Assembly: GCA_039105265.1 (NCBI GenBank)
Contig: JAPFFF010000011.1
Coordinates: 3,596,001-3,660,000, forward strand
Source of the DNA: Tritrichomonas musculus
Lineage: Eukaryota > Parabasalia > Tritrichomonadida > Tritrichomonadidae
Direction of reading: 5' to 3'
DNA: 64,000 bases
Position numbers and translations under genes: made by a program. Every line of letters starts with the position of its first letter. Position 1 is the stretch's first letter. Below the pieces are notes generated by a model. That model worked only from the letters and a program-made list of their open reading frames with translations, ran no database searches and had not been told where the DNA came from. Below, piece after piece: positions 30,095 through 41,604 of this stretch.

Positions 30095-33000
30095 TTATGT
30101 TAAAAGAAATGCACCCTGACCTTCTGAAATTGCCAACAAGATTTTTTCTTTCATTATTTCCTTTGATGAATAAGAAGGTAATTTAAAATAGTTTGTACAC
30201 GTCATAACAGATGGAAGCAAATCATCTGGATTTTGGTCTTTAACTTCAGGTACTTTTCTGGCAATTGTAAGCTTTGGAGACAAATTCTTCAAGCCACCTA
30301 CAGGAAGTCTTTCACATCCAGTTACAAATCTAATAAACAACGCCTTTTGATCTCTAGAGAAACTTTCTAATATTTCGAAAAGTTGCTCAATTTGAGGGGA
30401 GTTTTTGGTATATCCATGACTAATAATAACATTATCTCTAAAATCGCTTTTTGTTAATGAATTTGCTGAAGCATTTGTATCATCTCCTGATATAAGACGC
30501 TTGAACTCGTCGGCATCAAATATGTTATCAATACCTGGAGAGACGATACTATGAAATCCATTTTTGAACGCTTCGACAGCTTCTTTATTTATTGTATATT
30601 GTTCAACTAACGATTTATATTCATCGATGTTCTTACTATTGATTGAAATATTTGATCCGTTCTTTTTCATTTCAAATTCTGTTCCTGGGTATTCAAAAGT
30701 GAAACCATCAAGAATCTCAGGTGTTGATGATTTGATTGATTTGGCGAGTTGCTCATCGATTTCTTCCATGGTAACATCTTCACCAGCAAAAACTTTGAAA
30801 AATGGGCGAGAAAATGGAATTGGAACGAGATATCCCATCTCAACTGCTTTTCCACAGAATTTACCAAGTAATTCGAAAAGTGATAAAGATGCGCCAACCA
30901 TTGGATATAAGCCAATTTTTGACGTTGCATAAGCTTCTCCATCTGCACTTTCATTACCATTATGGTCATTTCGCCACATTTTATGCTTACTTTTAGCAAA
31001 CTCGAGACCCATCAAAGTGAAAAATTCTTGAGTTGGCCCAATTCCGATTCCTTCTTCACCCTCAAATGAAATATCGAAGAGGAAGAAAGGATGGCCAAGG
31101 CTTTTAAGTAAGATGCATCCATCATCAAAAATTTTTTCACGACTTAGATGAACTTTAATGTGAGTTGAGTGATCATTGAAACTGCTGTTGCTGTTACCTC
31201 CAATACCACCACTGTTATTACTTGTTCTACTTATAAGGCGTCCATGTTGATGATGGAGGAGATTCTTGAGTTTGATTGTATTCTTCAAAGCTGATATATA
31301 TGATAATGTTGTAGTTTTATAAACATACATTTTAGCTTCATAGGAAAAGAGGAAAGGATAATTTGCAATGATTTGGACGGCTGGGGTATTACATGTTACT
31401 GTCAAATAAGGTGAATTTAAAAATAAGATCAACCTAGATTCAAATTTATGGTTACGAAAACTCAAAAATGATGAAGATGAGGATGTTTTTGTAAGTGTTG
31501 GCGAATTTTGTTTGGCTGTGCTCCATAAAGGGAAAATTGATAATTTTAAGTATTTCATGAAATCAAGAACTTTCTTCATTTGAGGATCAATTAAGTTATT
31601 TGGGACAGTAAGAACAGATAATTTATCATCAAGTTTATCATCATAATCAGAACCGCAATCTGTAAGTTTAATTAAAGAATATCTTTGAGGATTGATATCA
31701 TCTGAATTATTATCAGAATTCTGGCCGAGCAGCTGATTTTTATACATTTCTATAGTTCTGAATAAAGGATCATATGGATAAATTTGCTGTTTACCATCAA
31801 TTGAAAAAATGCATTTTTTATATCTTTCTGACTGGAAAACTCTATGATATATTGCAAGCTCAGTAAATGTGACATTGGTTAAATTCTGGGGTGGTGTAAT
31901 TATTTGGCTTAGGCGTCCGGATTTTCTCCAATTATTAGTAATGGAAATATCAGGGATATGAAGCATTTCGTAATTATAATAAGCTTCTGTGAATATAACA
32001 CAATTTTTTTGAGTGTATCTTGCTCTATGAATATCATTCAGATTCTCACTACCATCATAATCATTATTAAGCTCTTCTTCATAATCATCATTATCATCAT
32101 CGTCGTCATCATTATTATCACTATCACTTCGATGGCGACGTCGCCGCCGGTTGCTGCTTAAGTCATCATCATAATTGCCATCACGCTTAATTGATATAAA
32201 AACAGGAGGTCTATTACCGTTAAGTTCGAAAATGGAATTGCCATAAGGATCAAAAACTCTTTGAATTGGCAAAAAGTGAAGGAGTTCTGTAAGATTTTCA
32301 ATGAGAGGCTGAAGTTCGTACATCGAAGGCTTTTTGGCATTAATTTCATTTTGACTTTTGATAAACTTGTCAAAAAGATTTTGCATATGGATAAAAAAGC
32401 CATCTTGAAGAAGATCATAAGATGATGTTTCTTTTAGATTTTCTATAAGAGTCCATATAGAGTTATAAGTCTTGAATGGAAACGCATTATTTTTAATATT
32501 AGAAGTTTTTCCATGTGTTAGTTTCTTGATAATATTTTCATAATAGGAATAAAGGTGGTGATTTTGATTTGGACGCTTATTTATCAAAAGATGCATAAGC
32601 CCACTTTTGTTAAATATTTGAGTATTTTGAGGTTTAGGGCAAGAATCAACAAAGTATAAAATGTATGGAAGAATATTCTGTTGTTGTGTAAATCCACATA
32701 ATGAATGAACTAGCTCATCTGAAACTGTGTATTTTTTATCAAACTTAATGGCTTGAGTAAGTGCAACAAGGGCTAAAACATTAATTTCAAATGTCTTGAG
32801 CAAAACATTTATCAAAATTGGTTGTATCCTTTGCGCAAATTCTTGGGTGTTTGATGGTGGTTTTCTTTTAGTATCCCACATTCCATTTCCATTAATTTGT
32901 GGCGGAGGTAGTAAATTCAGTATTGTTTGATAAGCCATTGTAATTACTTCTGGGCTCAAGTTCTTATTTGAATATGGATTTTTGGGCTCAGGAGGATCTT

Positions 33001-33976
33001 CAATATTGTCATTATCGTTATTGCTGCGATCAGTATTGGTTTCATTTTCATCGTTATTTTCATCATTTCCAGCATCATTAGTTGCGCTCTCATTATTATC
33101 ATCAGCATCATCATTTTGATTTTCATCTTCATATTCGTAATCGACAATATCAATAATTGTTGATCCGATTAGAGAACTAAAATCAAATCCAGTATCAATA
33201 ATGGCTCTTCCAGCTTCAGGGTTAGAACTAATTCGATACAAAAAACGAACGATTTGCTGAATTTGATTATTATCTTGCAAATTAGGTAATAAATCACATA
33301 GTGTTTTTATTGTTGTGCTACTTTTTGATGTAAAAGTTTCAATGGGGGCTTGAGAAATAATATTAATAGATGCGTTAAGACAATTTTGAGCAATTGTAGG
33401 ATCACCAAGATGCATCAATGAAATTAATGTATCAATACTTTCTATATAAGAATCATAATAAGATCGAGAAGTCATAAACGATATTGATTTGGAAATTGTT
33501 TTTTGATGAACTAATCCAACAAAATTGAACGTATTAAGTAAAGGCTTAATTCCAACTACAGCTCCAAGATCAGCTGGCCGATACTCAGAAATTATAAAAC
33601 ATGAATGAATTAAATTTAGTAAAATTGGAACTGAAGGGCAGGAATTAAGCAAATCACGAATTACTTCAAGAGCTCCATTTTCAATTAATGTTCTCGTTGA
33701 GCATGTATGACACTCAAGAAATCGAGAAATGCATTGAGCTGCATTTTCTTGCAAAAATTCAAAGTTCTTATCCTTCAAAAATCTGACCATTTGTACTGTC
33801 ATTTCTCTTAGAGGGAAATCACCAAGCAGCTCGTCGTTTCCATATGATAATGTTTCTCCTAGCTCAATAAGAGCACAAATTTGAATGTCCGGGTTTCCAC
33901 TTCTACACCACTCAAGAATTTTTCGATAAGACTCTTGAGAAAATCGATTTTGAAGATTCGGATCATCCCATGACAT
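30095..33976 (-). CDS. HECT-type E3 ubiquitin ligase (UPL3/TRIP12-like)
   Basis: 1,293 residues. The N-terminal 30-270 region has armadillo-like helical repeats (AQCLNASINIISQAP, IQQIVRFLYRISSNPEAGRAI). Acidic Asn/Asp tracts at about 285-335 and 620-650 separate a helical middle part. The HECT domain fills the last 340 residues: FDISFEGEEGIGIGPTQEFF, LFELLGKFCGKAVEMG, and LPSVMTCTNYFKLPSYSS with the catalytic Cys at 1260, which accepts ubiquitin from E2 before transfer. The ARM-plus-HECT layout matches plant UPL3, yeast Ufd4 and animal TRIP12, which act in ubiquitin-fusion degradation and nuclear protein turnover. The end AFLLT fits the usual HECT C-terminus. Start ATG at 33976, with no clear TCAYWW motif upstream. 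Confidence 0.93.
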   Translation of the reverse strand: MSWDDPNLQNRFSQESYRKILEWCRSGNPDIQICALIELGETLSYGNDELLGDFPLREMTVQMVRFLKDKNFEFLQENAAQCISRFLECHTCSTRTLIENGALEVIRDLLNSCPSVPILLNLIHSCFIISEYRPADLGAVVGIKPLLNTFNFVGLVHQKTISKSISFMTSRSYYDSYIESIDTLISLMHLGDPTIAQNCLNASINIISQAPIETFTSKSSTTIKTLCDLLPNLQDNNQIQQIVRFLYRISSNPEAGRAIIDTGFDFSSLIGSTIIDIVDYEYEDENQNDDADDNNESATNDAGNDENNDENETNTDRSNNDNDNIEDPPEPKNPYSNKNLSPEVITMAYQTILNLLPPPQINGNGMWDTKRKPPSNTQEFAQRIQPILINVLLKTFEINVLALVALTQAIKFDKKYTVSDELVHSLCGFTQQQNILPYILYFVDSCPKPQNTQIFNKSGLMHLLINKRPNQNHHLYSYYENIIKKLTHGKTSNIKNNAFPFKTYNSIWTLIENLKETSSYDLLQDGFFIHMQNLFDKFIKSQNEINAKKPSMYELQPLIENLTELLHFLPIQRVFDPYGNSIFELNGNRPPVFISIKRDGNYDDDLSSNRRRRRHRSDSDNNDDDDDDNDDYEEELNNDYDGSENLNDIHRARYTQKNCVIFTEAYYNYEMLHIPDISITNNWRKSGRLSQIITPPQNLTNVTFTELAIYHRVFQSERYKKCIFSIDGKQQIYPYDPLFRTIEMYKNQLLGQNSDNNSDDINPQRYSLIKLTDCGSDYDDKLDDKLSVLTVPNNLIDPQMKKVLDFMKYLKLSIFPLWSTAKQNSPTLTKTSSSSSFLSFRNHKFESRLILFLNSPYLTVTCNTPAVQIIANYPFLFSYEAKMYVYKTTTLSYISALKNTIKLKNLLHHQHGRLISRTSNNSGGIGGNSNSSFNDHSTHIKVHLSREKIFDDGCILLKSLGHPFFLFDISFEGEEGIGIGPTQEFFTLMGLEFAKSKHKMWRNDHNGNESADGEAYATSKIGLYPMVGASLSLFELLGKFCGKAVEMGYLVPIPFSRPFFKVFAGEDVTMEEIDEQLAKSIKSSTPEILDGFTFEYPGTEFEMKKNGSNISINSKNIDEYKSLVEQYTINKEAVEAFKNGFHSIVSPGIDNIFDADEFKRLISGDDTNASANSLTKSDFRDNVIISHGYTKNSPQIEQLFEILESFSRDQKALFIRFVTGCERLPVGGLKNLSPKLTIARKVPEVKDQNPDDLLPSVMTCTNYFKLPSYSSKEIMKEKILLAISEGQGAFLLT

Positions 33977-34215
33977 TTCAAAATTTTTCTAAAATCTTTT
34001 TTTCTCAATTGGTCAGAAATTCAAAAATTTTGCCGATGTCACATCAACAATTAATCAAATTGGCAAAATTAAAGCAAATACTTTTTATACTTTTCTCGAT
34101 ATATAATCTAAAATATTTTGCAATAAAGTAGAGTGGCATTTAGTGGGCTAAAAAAGGTTAAATGGGTTAAAGAAAATGACTTATTTGGGCTAAAAAATTG
34201 AATGAGTTTTTTTAG

Positions 34216-34253
<38 letters not shown>
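34216..34253. repeat. A38 homopolymer
   Basis: A run of 38 A inside the hAT element, between its end and the transposase gene. Confidence 0.7.
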
Positions 34254-34254
<1 letters not shown>

Positions 34255-34325
34255 CAATTTATTGGCCTTTGTTGATCGGCAATCTTATTTTAAACGATCA
34301 ATATCAATTCAATTTTATGAGAGAT

Positions 34326-36517
34326 TTATTCTTGAGATTTCATTATTACTCTAGTTCTTGCGGTGATTGTAATTGGCTTTGAACGAACTGAATGTTTCCC
34401 TACAATTCTTCTTTTGACGCCAAATATCCTTTCATTCTCGACTTCAGCTGCTGGAATGTTTGTTATAATTGATGCTACATTTGCCAAATTTGGCCAACCA
34501 GTTAATCTAGCCATCTTCTTCCAGAAGATGTAATCATTACTTGAATCCCTCCCTACATCTGAAACTAGTTCATCAGTTAGACTTGATAGCCATTCAACAT
34601 ATTTTGTTTTGATTCCTTCGATTTCCGTATCTGAGTAACCTTCAACTTGAGCCCATTTTTCTAGAACATTTGTTCCAACATTAACTATATCATATTTTTC
34701 ATCTTGTGGTTCTTCAAGAGGAATCGATTCATCTTTTTCTTTATCAAATTGAATAACTAAATCATCTGTATCCTCCTCTTCTTCATCTGAATATAATTTC
34801 TCATTCAATTCTTCTTCTTCTTCTTCTTCATTGTCTGAATTAAAGCTGGATTGGTCAGTTGGTGTGGAAATAAAACCGGCGCCAATGAATATACGAAATA
34901 ATTTTTAATTCGTTGATGTTGCGCCTCATAGGACTTGAATAGTTCGATTTCATGGCGATCACCAAATGCAAATCCATGATAATAATTTCTACCATCAACG
35001 GTTAAACTAAAAGCTGTTCGTGCTAAAACAAATTCTGCACTTAATTTTTCGTTTATGATATTAATCACGCGATAACAATTATTCCTAAGGCACAAACATT
35101 CTGTTAAGTGAGCAATCTTTTTCAATTCATTTATCGTGTTTAGAATACATAAGAGTGCTGTAGCAATGGTCGTAGAACGTTTCTCTAATGCTGTATACAA
35201 GTCCCAAAGAACTTCTAGGATAACTCCGTAGCAATAAAAATAAAATGGGATATCCAAATCTTCTAACTTATTAGAATTTTTGATTAGAAAATCAATGATT
35301 CTGAAATCATAACAGAACCTGATATCTATTGGTTCAGGACACAACTTCCCCAATTTTTTTACATTTCTTTTTTTTTCTTAAAAACGAAGCCAGATCTCTG
35401 ACTTTATTTTTTGCCTTTCGCATTAAAGGAGTCTTTTCAATGAGCTCCTCAATCACACGATTTATTAAATGACATCGACAATATACGAAAAATATATTTC
35501 TATTTGTTCCACCTTCAGAATATTGAATAGAATGTTTATTTGTTGGATCATATGCTGCTTTTTGAGCTGGCATTCCATCTGTTACAAATGCTCTAACTTT
35601 ACAATTATGATCTTTCATAGCTTTTATTCTTTTCATCCCAATGTTTTTGAAAGTGCCGGTTGAATGATCTTGGATAGCATAAGTATCCAACAAAAACGAT
35701 TAAAGAATACCATCACTTGAATATCCATAAATAACCACATCCACTGTTGACTGATGACACAATTTTGTTCCATCTAAAGATATATAAACATCTCTTTTTG
35801 CAAACTTCTTTAAGTATTCTTCTTTTATTTTTTCTGATCTATCTATTGTTAGATCACGAAGTTTGTTCCTGTTAATTTTGGGAAACAAATCACTCTCTCT
35901 CATTTCTTCCTGTTTATGAGGAAGATTGAAAACATATTCAATGCAACTGTTTAACAAATGTCGAAACTGAGGTGCACTTGCTTTCCGAAAACTAATATTT
36001 GTTGTTGAAACCATGTCTACAAGAATATCTGTCAATTGATTTGATTGGATTCCCTCTTTTCTAGAAAAACTATGAATGTGAGAATAATTTGTTCTTTTTG
36101 AGCTAAAACGAGGGCAGAAATTACATTGCTGGCCTTTCAACGGGCCTTTTTGGCAAATATAATAGCATTGAAATGGCCTCTTGTTCGCCCATTAGAAGAT
36201 TTTGTTACATATGAAAACTTGACTTTTAAAGTTTGTAAAATTGCAAGTATTTTTTGTTTATTGGCTCTTTGTTTTTCAGAAGTGCCTTGGTCCCCTTCAT
36301 TTTCATCTTCATCTGAAATGCCTTGGTCCTCATTAGAATTGCTATCATCTTCATTATCTGTATCATCAGGCAAAGGAGGAGGAGGAGACGTATGCTCATT
36401 CTCAGGTTCTGTAAACATACTTTTTAATGAAATTTGCTTCGTCAATAAATAAAATGAAATGACAACTTGGCCGTTTACTATTAAATTATTTGACCGTTTA
36501 ATGTTAGTTAGATTCAA
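34326..36517 (-). pseudogene. hAT transposase pseudogene
   Basis: Five consecutive minus-strand frames (36517-36137, 36140-35700, 35693-35334, 35353-34805, 34808-34326) follow the order of one hAT transposase and are separated by about four breaks. In order they show an acidic N-terminus, a BED-like CNFC...H segment, a DUF659-like core with SLDGTKL and VTDGMPAQKA (catalytic Asp positions) and CRCHLINRVIEEL, and the hAT C-terminal dimerisation block (WPNLANVASIITNIP, AAEVENERIFG). Most of these frames lack an ATG. The gene is no longer functional but not ancient, since the target duplications are intact. Confidence 0.85.
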
Positions 36518-36599
36518 TAATATTGCTAGGAATTTCTATAATATTCATATAATTATCATTATTTATAAAAGGATTTATTTTCATTTGTTTAAGATTTAT

Positions 36600-36825
36600 G
36601 GAGGAAGTGGGAGTTGAGCTTAGTTGGGGAGGTTTTGTTGTGTTAAATTGATTAATAATTGATGGAGGAAGTGGGAGTTGAGCTTAGTTTGACAGGTGTT
36701 GTTGATTTGATTTGATCAATATTGGTGGAGGAAATGGGAGTTGAGCTTAGTTTGACAGGTGTTGTTGATTTGATTTGATCAATATTGGTGGAGGAAATGG
36801 GAGTTGAGTTTAGTTGGACATATGG
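36600..36825. repeat. 63-64-bp minisatellite
   Basis: Four tandem units beginning GGAGGAARTGGGAGTTGAG at 36600, 36664, 36727 and 36790. Units two and three are nearly identical; the last is partial. G-rich compared with its surroundings. It lies next to the transposase start in the hAT element and may be a sub-terminal repeat array. Confidence 0.85.
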
Positions 36826-37262
36826 TACTTGCTATCAATTTTGTCAATGAGAGTGTAAGACACTTAGGCATTTCATCTGGAACTATTAATAAAGTAAATC
36901 ATGTAAAGATAATTATTTTAGAATGTCTTTTCCTAAAGCTCAAACAAATTCAAAAAACTCACTAAATAAGATTGTTTTACAAAATAATTCTAATATTAAT
37001 TCCAGTATGTTTTATTTTTCTTATAAACAGATGAATTATCAATAGTTTTTTCATCTACCAACTATATGCTGGAATTTGTACGATAGTTATTTTGTAAATC
37101 GCTTTTATTTAGTAAATTTGCGAATTTGCTAGAGGTATTCATGTTTCATCTATATCTCGAGCCAACTAAAATATTTATGAATTACAAATAAATAATAATA
37201 TTTTATATTTTATTTATTAAATTTTTTATCTGTTGTATTTCCAATTTATTAAACATATATAG

Positions 37263-38224
37263 ATAGATGGGTCCCGACTCAATATGCTGGGACTTTTTGG
37301 GACTTAATAGGTTTTTTATTTAATCATATTATGATATGTTTAATTATATAAGATTATCTTTAATTTTACCGATACAATTATTAAATATTTATTTATATTT
37401 AAAGATAATCATATTTTAATCTGAAATAAATAAAATTGAAAGGAATATCATTCAAAATTTTGAGAGAAAAATATTATTTATCATTCTATTTGAAACTTCA
37501 AAAAACTCATTTAAATCGAATTAAAAATATTATAGCTGCTCTAATTGTCTGGAAATAAATGGATTTTGAGTATTTTTTTCAAAATATCAAAATGAATTAT
37601 TATATTTTGTCCATTTTACTTAAATTTTCTACATTAAATATGAAATTTACAAATTATTGGTGTTGATATTTTATTATTATGCGTTTTTAAAGTGAAATCT
37701 TCTTTTTTTTGGAGGTTTTCGTATATACAATAAACTTTAATATTAACTTTTTGAGAATATTATTTCCAAAAAAAAATATTTTTATATCTTAAAATTAAAT
37801 CGATATAATTTAGAATAAATAAATTAATTAAATTATAATAAATAATTTAATACTTTTAAAATGCTTAAACATATAAATCTATCCAAGATTCAACGAGAAA
37901 AAACAAAAACAATTTTCTCCCATTTTTTAATATATTATACATTTATCTCGGTTAATAAACAATATTTCGAAAATTTAATAAATAAATAAGTTGTTAAATT
38001 TATATATAACTTTATATTATAAATATCATCTGAAAATGCTAAAAATTTAGATGATTAGAAAAATGCATTTGATCTTTCTTTTTACATAAATGGTTGATTA
38101 AAATATAAAGAAATATATAAATATTTTATTCTTTAAATATGTTTTTTAAAAAAATGAAAATATAATAAGATAAATTTATTTTAAAATGATAAAAATACGT
38201 TATTTCAAGCCGGAACCCATCTAT
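37263..38224. mobile_element. Possible nested TIR element inside the hAT
   Basis: ATAGATGGGTCCCGACTCAA at the left (37263) resembles the reverse complement of the right end, ATAGATGGGTTCCGGCTTGA (ending 38224): 16 of 20 bases match. The 962-bp interior is A+T-rich with no credible gene; a 92-codon frame at 38186-38464 crosses the right end and is likely chance. Confidence 0.4.
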
Positions 38225-38998
38225 ATAGATTTTAATTCAAATTTATATAACAAATTTAAGAAAATGACTTATTTCTCAATTGTTTTACGAAATAATTATA
38301 TACTAATTGTACAATATAATAATAATAAATATTTAAATAAATTTTATTATGCAAATAAGTTACTTTATACTCTCATTTTAAAGAAAAATGTAATTAATAT
38401 TTTGCATTATTTTGAATTATTTTTCATCGTATTTTTGTACGTTATTATTTTTTTGGTGACGTGAGATGATTATTTTCGGTGAAGTGAAGTTAAGTGTGAA
38501 GTGATTCTTGAAAAATATAAATTTCCTCATCTTCATAAAAATATTATTTAAAATATTTTTTATAAAGTAAAATTATTTATTACTATATTATAAATATGAC
38601 TTTAATATTTAATATATTGAAAACCAAAAAATAATCACAATACAGACCAACTTATTTTTTAAAGAATTCAATTGAAAATCATCGCTTAATTGAATTTTTA
38701 TTTTTTTTTGTTAATTTATCTATTTAATATGTTATGTAAAACTTAAATTATAAATATATATAGTATATTAATAATAATATATATTATATATATAAAATAA
38801 AATAATGTTTTAATAAAAATACTACTAGGATATAAAAAGTTTATTATTTCAATAAAAAAATATAATAACTGAAAAAGTTAAAAATTTATTAATAACAAAA
38901 TGAAATATAAACAAGTATATCTTTAGAAATTAAATGTTTTCTAAACATATTAGTATTAAAATATTATTTAAATATATATACTATAATATTAAATAAAT

Positions 38999-39224
38999 CA
39001 AATTTAAATATATATCTATATTACATCAATTTTTATATAAAAAAAATATATTGCTTCTCATATTTAAAACAATTTTTATTCAGAAAAATAAAAATAGAAA
39101 TATCTCAAAAATAGGAGTATAAAATTCTTATCCATTAAAGTACATTCTTAGTTTCAAAATAAAAATAAAGAAAATATGATCAAAATTACAATATTTCGTC
39201 AATTTCTCTACATGAATACCTCTG
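38999..39224. repeat. Dispersed repeat, short copy
   Basis: Matches the two ends of the repeat at 21088-21798 without its central 490 bp. It ends at CCTCTG, directly followed by the sub-terminal part of the hAT element, so it inserted into the hAT or was part of it. Confidence 0.65.
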
Positions 39225-39363
39225 CCCATTTTAGACCAATATAGTCCAAGTTTTAACCCACTTTTTTAAAAAATATTAAATTTGGGATAATTGTGCCACC
39301 CTACAATAAAGCATAATCTTAATAAAATCTTAATTTATTATAATACAAAATAGATTTATATAA

Positions 39364-40509
39364 CTAAGACAAGTTACACCATGACATAAATCCTCCGTTT
39401 TCTTTTTGTTTTTTATCATTATTTTCTATCGTTGTTGTGGTTGGTTTACTTCCATCCATCATCATTATAATATTTCTCTTCTCATGATAATTATCTAAGT
39501 CCGTCCACTCTGGCATTCTTGGAACAGTAAAATCAAATTCATCTGATTTGTAGTGAATTGATTGCAAATAAATACCAAAGACAACGGTTCGGTCATCATC
39601 TTCTAGAGATGTGTCTGGTGGCCATAATCCTTGCTTTTGGGCTTCATCAAGAGCATCTTTCTCTTCTTTTGTGAGCCCTATATCCTTTCCACCATAAACT
39701 GAATCGTTTGAAATTGGATGACCAAGGTATTTAAGATGAACTCGAATTTGATGAGTTCTTCCTGTAATTGGATGACATTCAACAATAGACTCATGATGAT
39801 TTGTAGAAATTCTTTTGAAAATAGTTAAGCTCTCTTTTCCTCCATCACCAGTTTCTCTAAATGATCTATCTTTCTCAGTATTACGAATTGGTTCGTTAAC
39901 TCTTTGCTCTCCCTCTGGGAATTCACCAACAACTCTCGCTACATATGTTTTTTCCATAGAATGACTTTCTAGGTACTCGCTAAATTTACGGGCTGCATCT
40001 TTTGTTTTAGCCATAACAATAATACCGGATGTAACACGATCAAGACGATGAACAGGAAAATATCTATCATTTAATTGCTTTACCATGCTATTATAATTGT
40101 AGCCTCCAGTTGCATGGATTGGCATTGATGCAGGTTTAAGAAAGGCAACAAAATTTTCTGTCTCTCCAATTTTTTCAATTGGTTTGTTGTATATTGGGGA
40201 TTCACGTCGCATTATTGTATGCTCGATTTTATCATGAGGTTTAATTACATAATCTACAGTTATTGGTTTCCCATTTACTTTAATATCGTGATTTTTTATA
40301 CGTTTTTCGAGAACAGAACGATCCCAATGCTTAAATTCTTGGGCAAAAACATCAATTAATTTTCTGTCATACCATCTTCCTTTGGAACCACATTGAAATG
40401 TAAATTTATAAGGTTTAATAAATCTAAATGGTCCTATAATGATTGGCTCAACTGTATTAATTACTTTTTTGGAATGCACATCCTCTATTTCTCCTTCTTC
40501 AAAAGTCAT
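39364..40509 (-). CDS. RluA-family pseudouridine synthase (RPUSD2/PUS8-PUS9 type)
   Basis: 381 residues from the ATG at 40509; the open frame continues to a TTG at 40548, which is not needed. An S4-like RNA-binding segment (KRIKNHDIKVNGKPITVDYV, about 69-88) follows the family-specific KGRWYDRKLIDVFAQEF. The catalytic motif HRLDRVTSGIIVMAK places the active Asp at 157. TGRTHQIRVHLKYLGHPISN is the second signature. The N-terminal layout is that of yeast Rib2/Pus8 and Pus9 and animal RPUSD2, which make pseudouridine 32 in tRNAs or modify mRNA. There is no deaminase domain as in Rib2, so only the synthase role is expected. The initiator-like motif sits just upstream. Confidence 0.93.
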   Translation of the reverse strand: MTFEEGEIEDVHSKKVINTVEPIIIGPFRFIKPYKFTFQCGSKGRWYDRKLIDVFAQEFKHWDRSVLEKRIKNHDIKVNGKPITVDYVIKPHDKIEHTIMRRESPIYNKPIEKIGETENFVAFLKPASMPIHATGGYNYNSMVKQLNDRYFPVHRLDRVTSGIIVMAKTKDAARKFSEYLESHSMEKTYVARVVGEFPEGEQRVNEPIRNTEKDRSFRETGDGGKESLTIFKRISTNHHESIVECHPITGRTHQIRVHLKYLGHPISNDSVYGGKDIGLTKEEKDALDEAQKQGLWPPDTSLEDDDRTVVFGIYLQSIHYKSDEFDFTVPRMPEWTDLDNYHEKRNIIMMMDGSKPTTTTIENNDKKQKENGGFMSWCNLS

Positions 40510-40510
40510 T

Positions 40511-40516
40511 AAATGA
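40511..40516 (-). promoter_or_regulatory. Initiator-like TCATTT
   Basis: On the minus strand TCATTT lies one base before the ATG at 40509. This supports that ATG over the upstream TTG, which would lie outside the transcript. Confidence 0.55.
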
Positions 40517-41416
40517 GAGCTATCAATAAAAAAGAACTTTTTGTACAATTATTCAAAACTAGATTGAAAATTATACTATTAAATATCTTAAGATGCTTTT
40601 AAAATCTTATAATATTTATTATTAAATTTAAATGTCTTTATTATTAAATATTAATTTCAAAATATATAATTCTATTATATAAATTAATTTGGAGATATAA
40701 TTATTTATTTTTTCTAAAGTTATTCCAAAAAAGATAAAATTAATGAAAAATCAAAATCATTATTTATGATATTTATTTATAGATCAGTATATACACATTT
40801 AATTAATCACAATAATTTAAAAATTGGTAAGAATTGCATTTATTTTGAAAATTGCTCTTTACACAACTAAAGCTCAAAGACATCAATATGCAAAAATATC
40901 ATATGAACCACTGACTAGATATTCTAAATCAGATCAATTGGAATATTCTCAAATTTGACCATTATAAATATAAAAAAGATTATTAATCAATTATTATATC
41001 ATAGCTTTTCTTTTAGATATCATATAGGCGATAACTGGTCTGACTGAAAGGAGCATTAAAACATTGTTGAATTTACCTTGATTTACTCTCAAGGCTCTCA
41101 AATTAATTTATTTTGGTAATAAACTATGAAAAAGTTGGTTATCGTTTAACAATACACTTCAATTATTTTTCTAAAACTTATATAATATCATCATATTTTT
41201 ATAATATATATATATCGAAAAAATTCTTTTAATCTGACTAAAAAATTGAAAAGATATATATCCTCGTTTTTTTTGAAAAAAGAAATTTATCATTTATTTA
41301 ATTTCATTTTGATTTAAATATATTTTTTTTAAAAATTGGTGAACAATGAAATATTATTATAGCGATCACATTTCAATTGCTTTTTAAGAATACAAATTTA
41401 AGTATTTCTCGTGACA
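40517..41416. other. Intergenic, nothing recognised
   Basis: A+T-rich spacer between divergent genes with no credible open frame. Two hairpins follow at 41417. Confidence 0.4.
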
Positions 41417-41512
41417 ACTTTTTGAGAGCTACGCTCTCAAAAAGTGTGGAGGGAAATTCGAAAATATCAGAATTGAATACACTTTTTGAGTTTTTCTCTC
41501 CCAAAAAGTGTA
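41417..41512. repeat. Pair of hairpins sharing an ACTTTTTG core
   Basis: Hairpin 1: ACTTTTTGAGAGC (41417-41429) and its exact complement (41433-41445) with a 3-base loop. Hairpin 2: TACACTTTTTG (41478-41488) and its complement (41502-41512) with a 13-base loop. The core ACTTTTTG thus appears four times in 100 bp, 93 bp before the LRR-PP2C start. Possible operator-like sites or an element remnant. Confidence 0.6.
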
Positions 41513-41604
41513 CATTCAAGATATTTTTATATTTCTTTTGAAAAATTCTATGAATGATATGAAATATCGATTTTTTTTTTTTTTTTTTGATTTTTATTTT
41601 TTAA

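Larger units (their letters stand above)
34129..39303 (-). mobile_element. hAT-family DNA transposon, broken, with nested repeats
   Basis: Terminal inverted repeats TAGAGTGGCA (34129) and TGCCACCCTA (ending 39303) are flanked by a perfect 8-bp target duplication CAATAAAG (34121-34128 and 39304-39311), the hAT hallmark. Sub-terminal TGGGYTAAA motifs recur near both ends. The transposase gene (34326-36517) is on the minus strand and broken. The remaining 2.8 kb holds a minisatellite, a nested TIR element and a shared dispersed repeat, so the original element was shorter. It lies between the HECT and pseudouridine synthase genes. Confidence 0.88.

Noticed and set aside
36600-36825. CRISPR-like array
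   Set aside because: The units are directly adjacent with no unique spacers, in a eukaryotic genome; it is a minisatellite.
38186-38464. 92-codon frame inside the hAT region
   Set aside because: Composition is only Asn/Ile/Lys/Tyr/Leu as expected from A+T-rich DNA, it crosses the end of the nested element, and it resembles no known protein.
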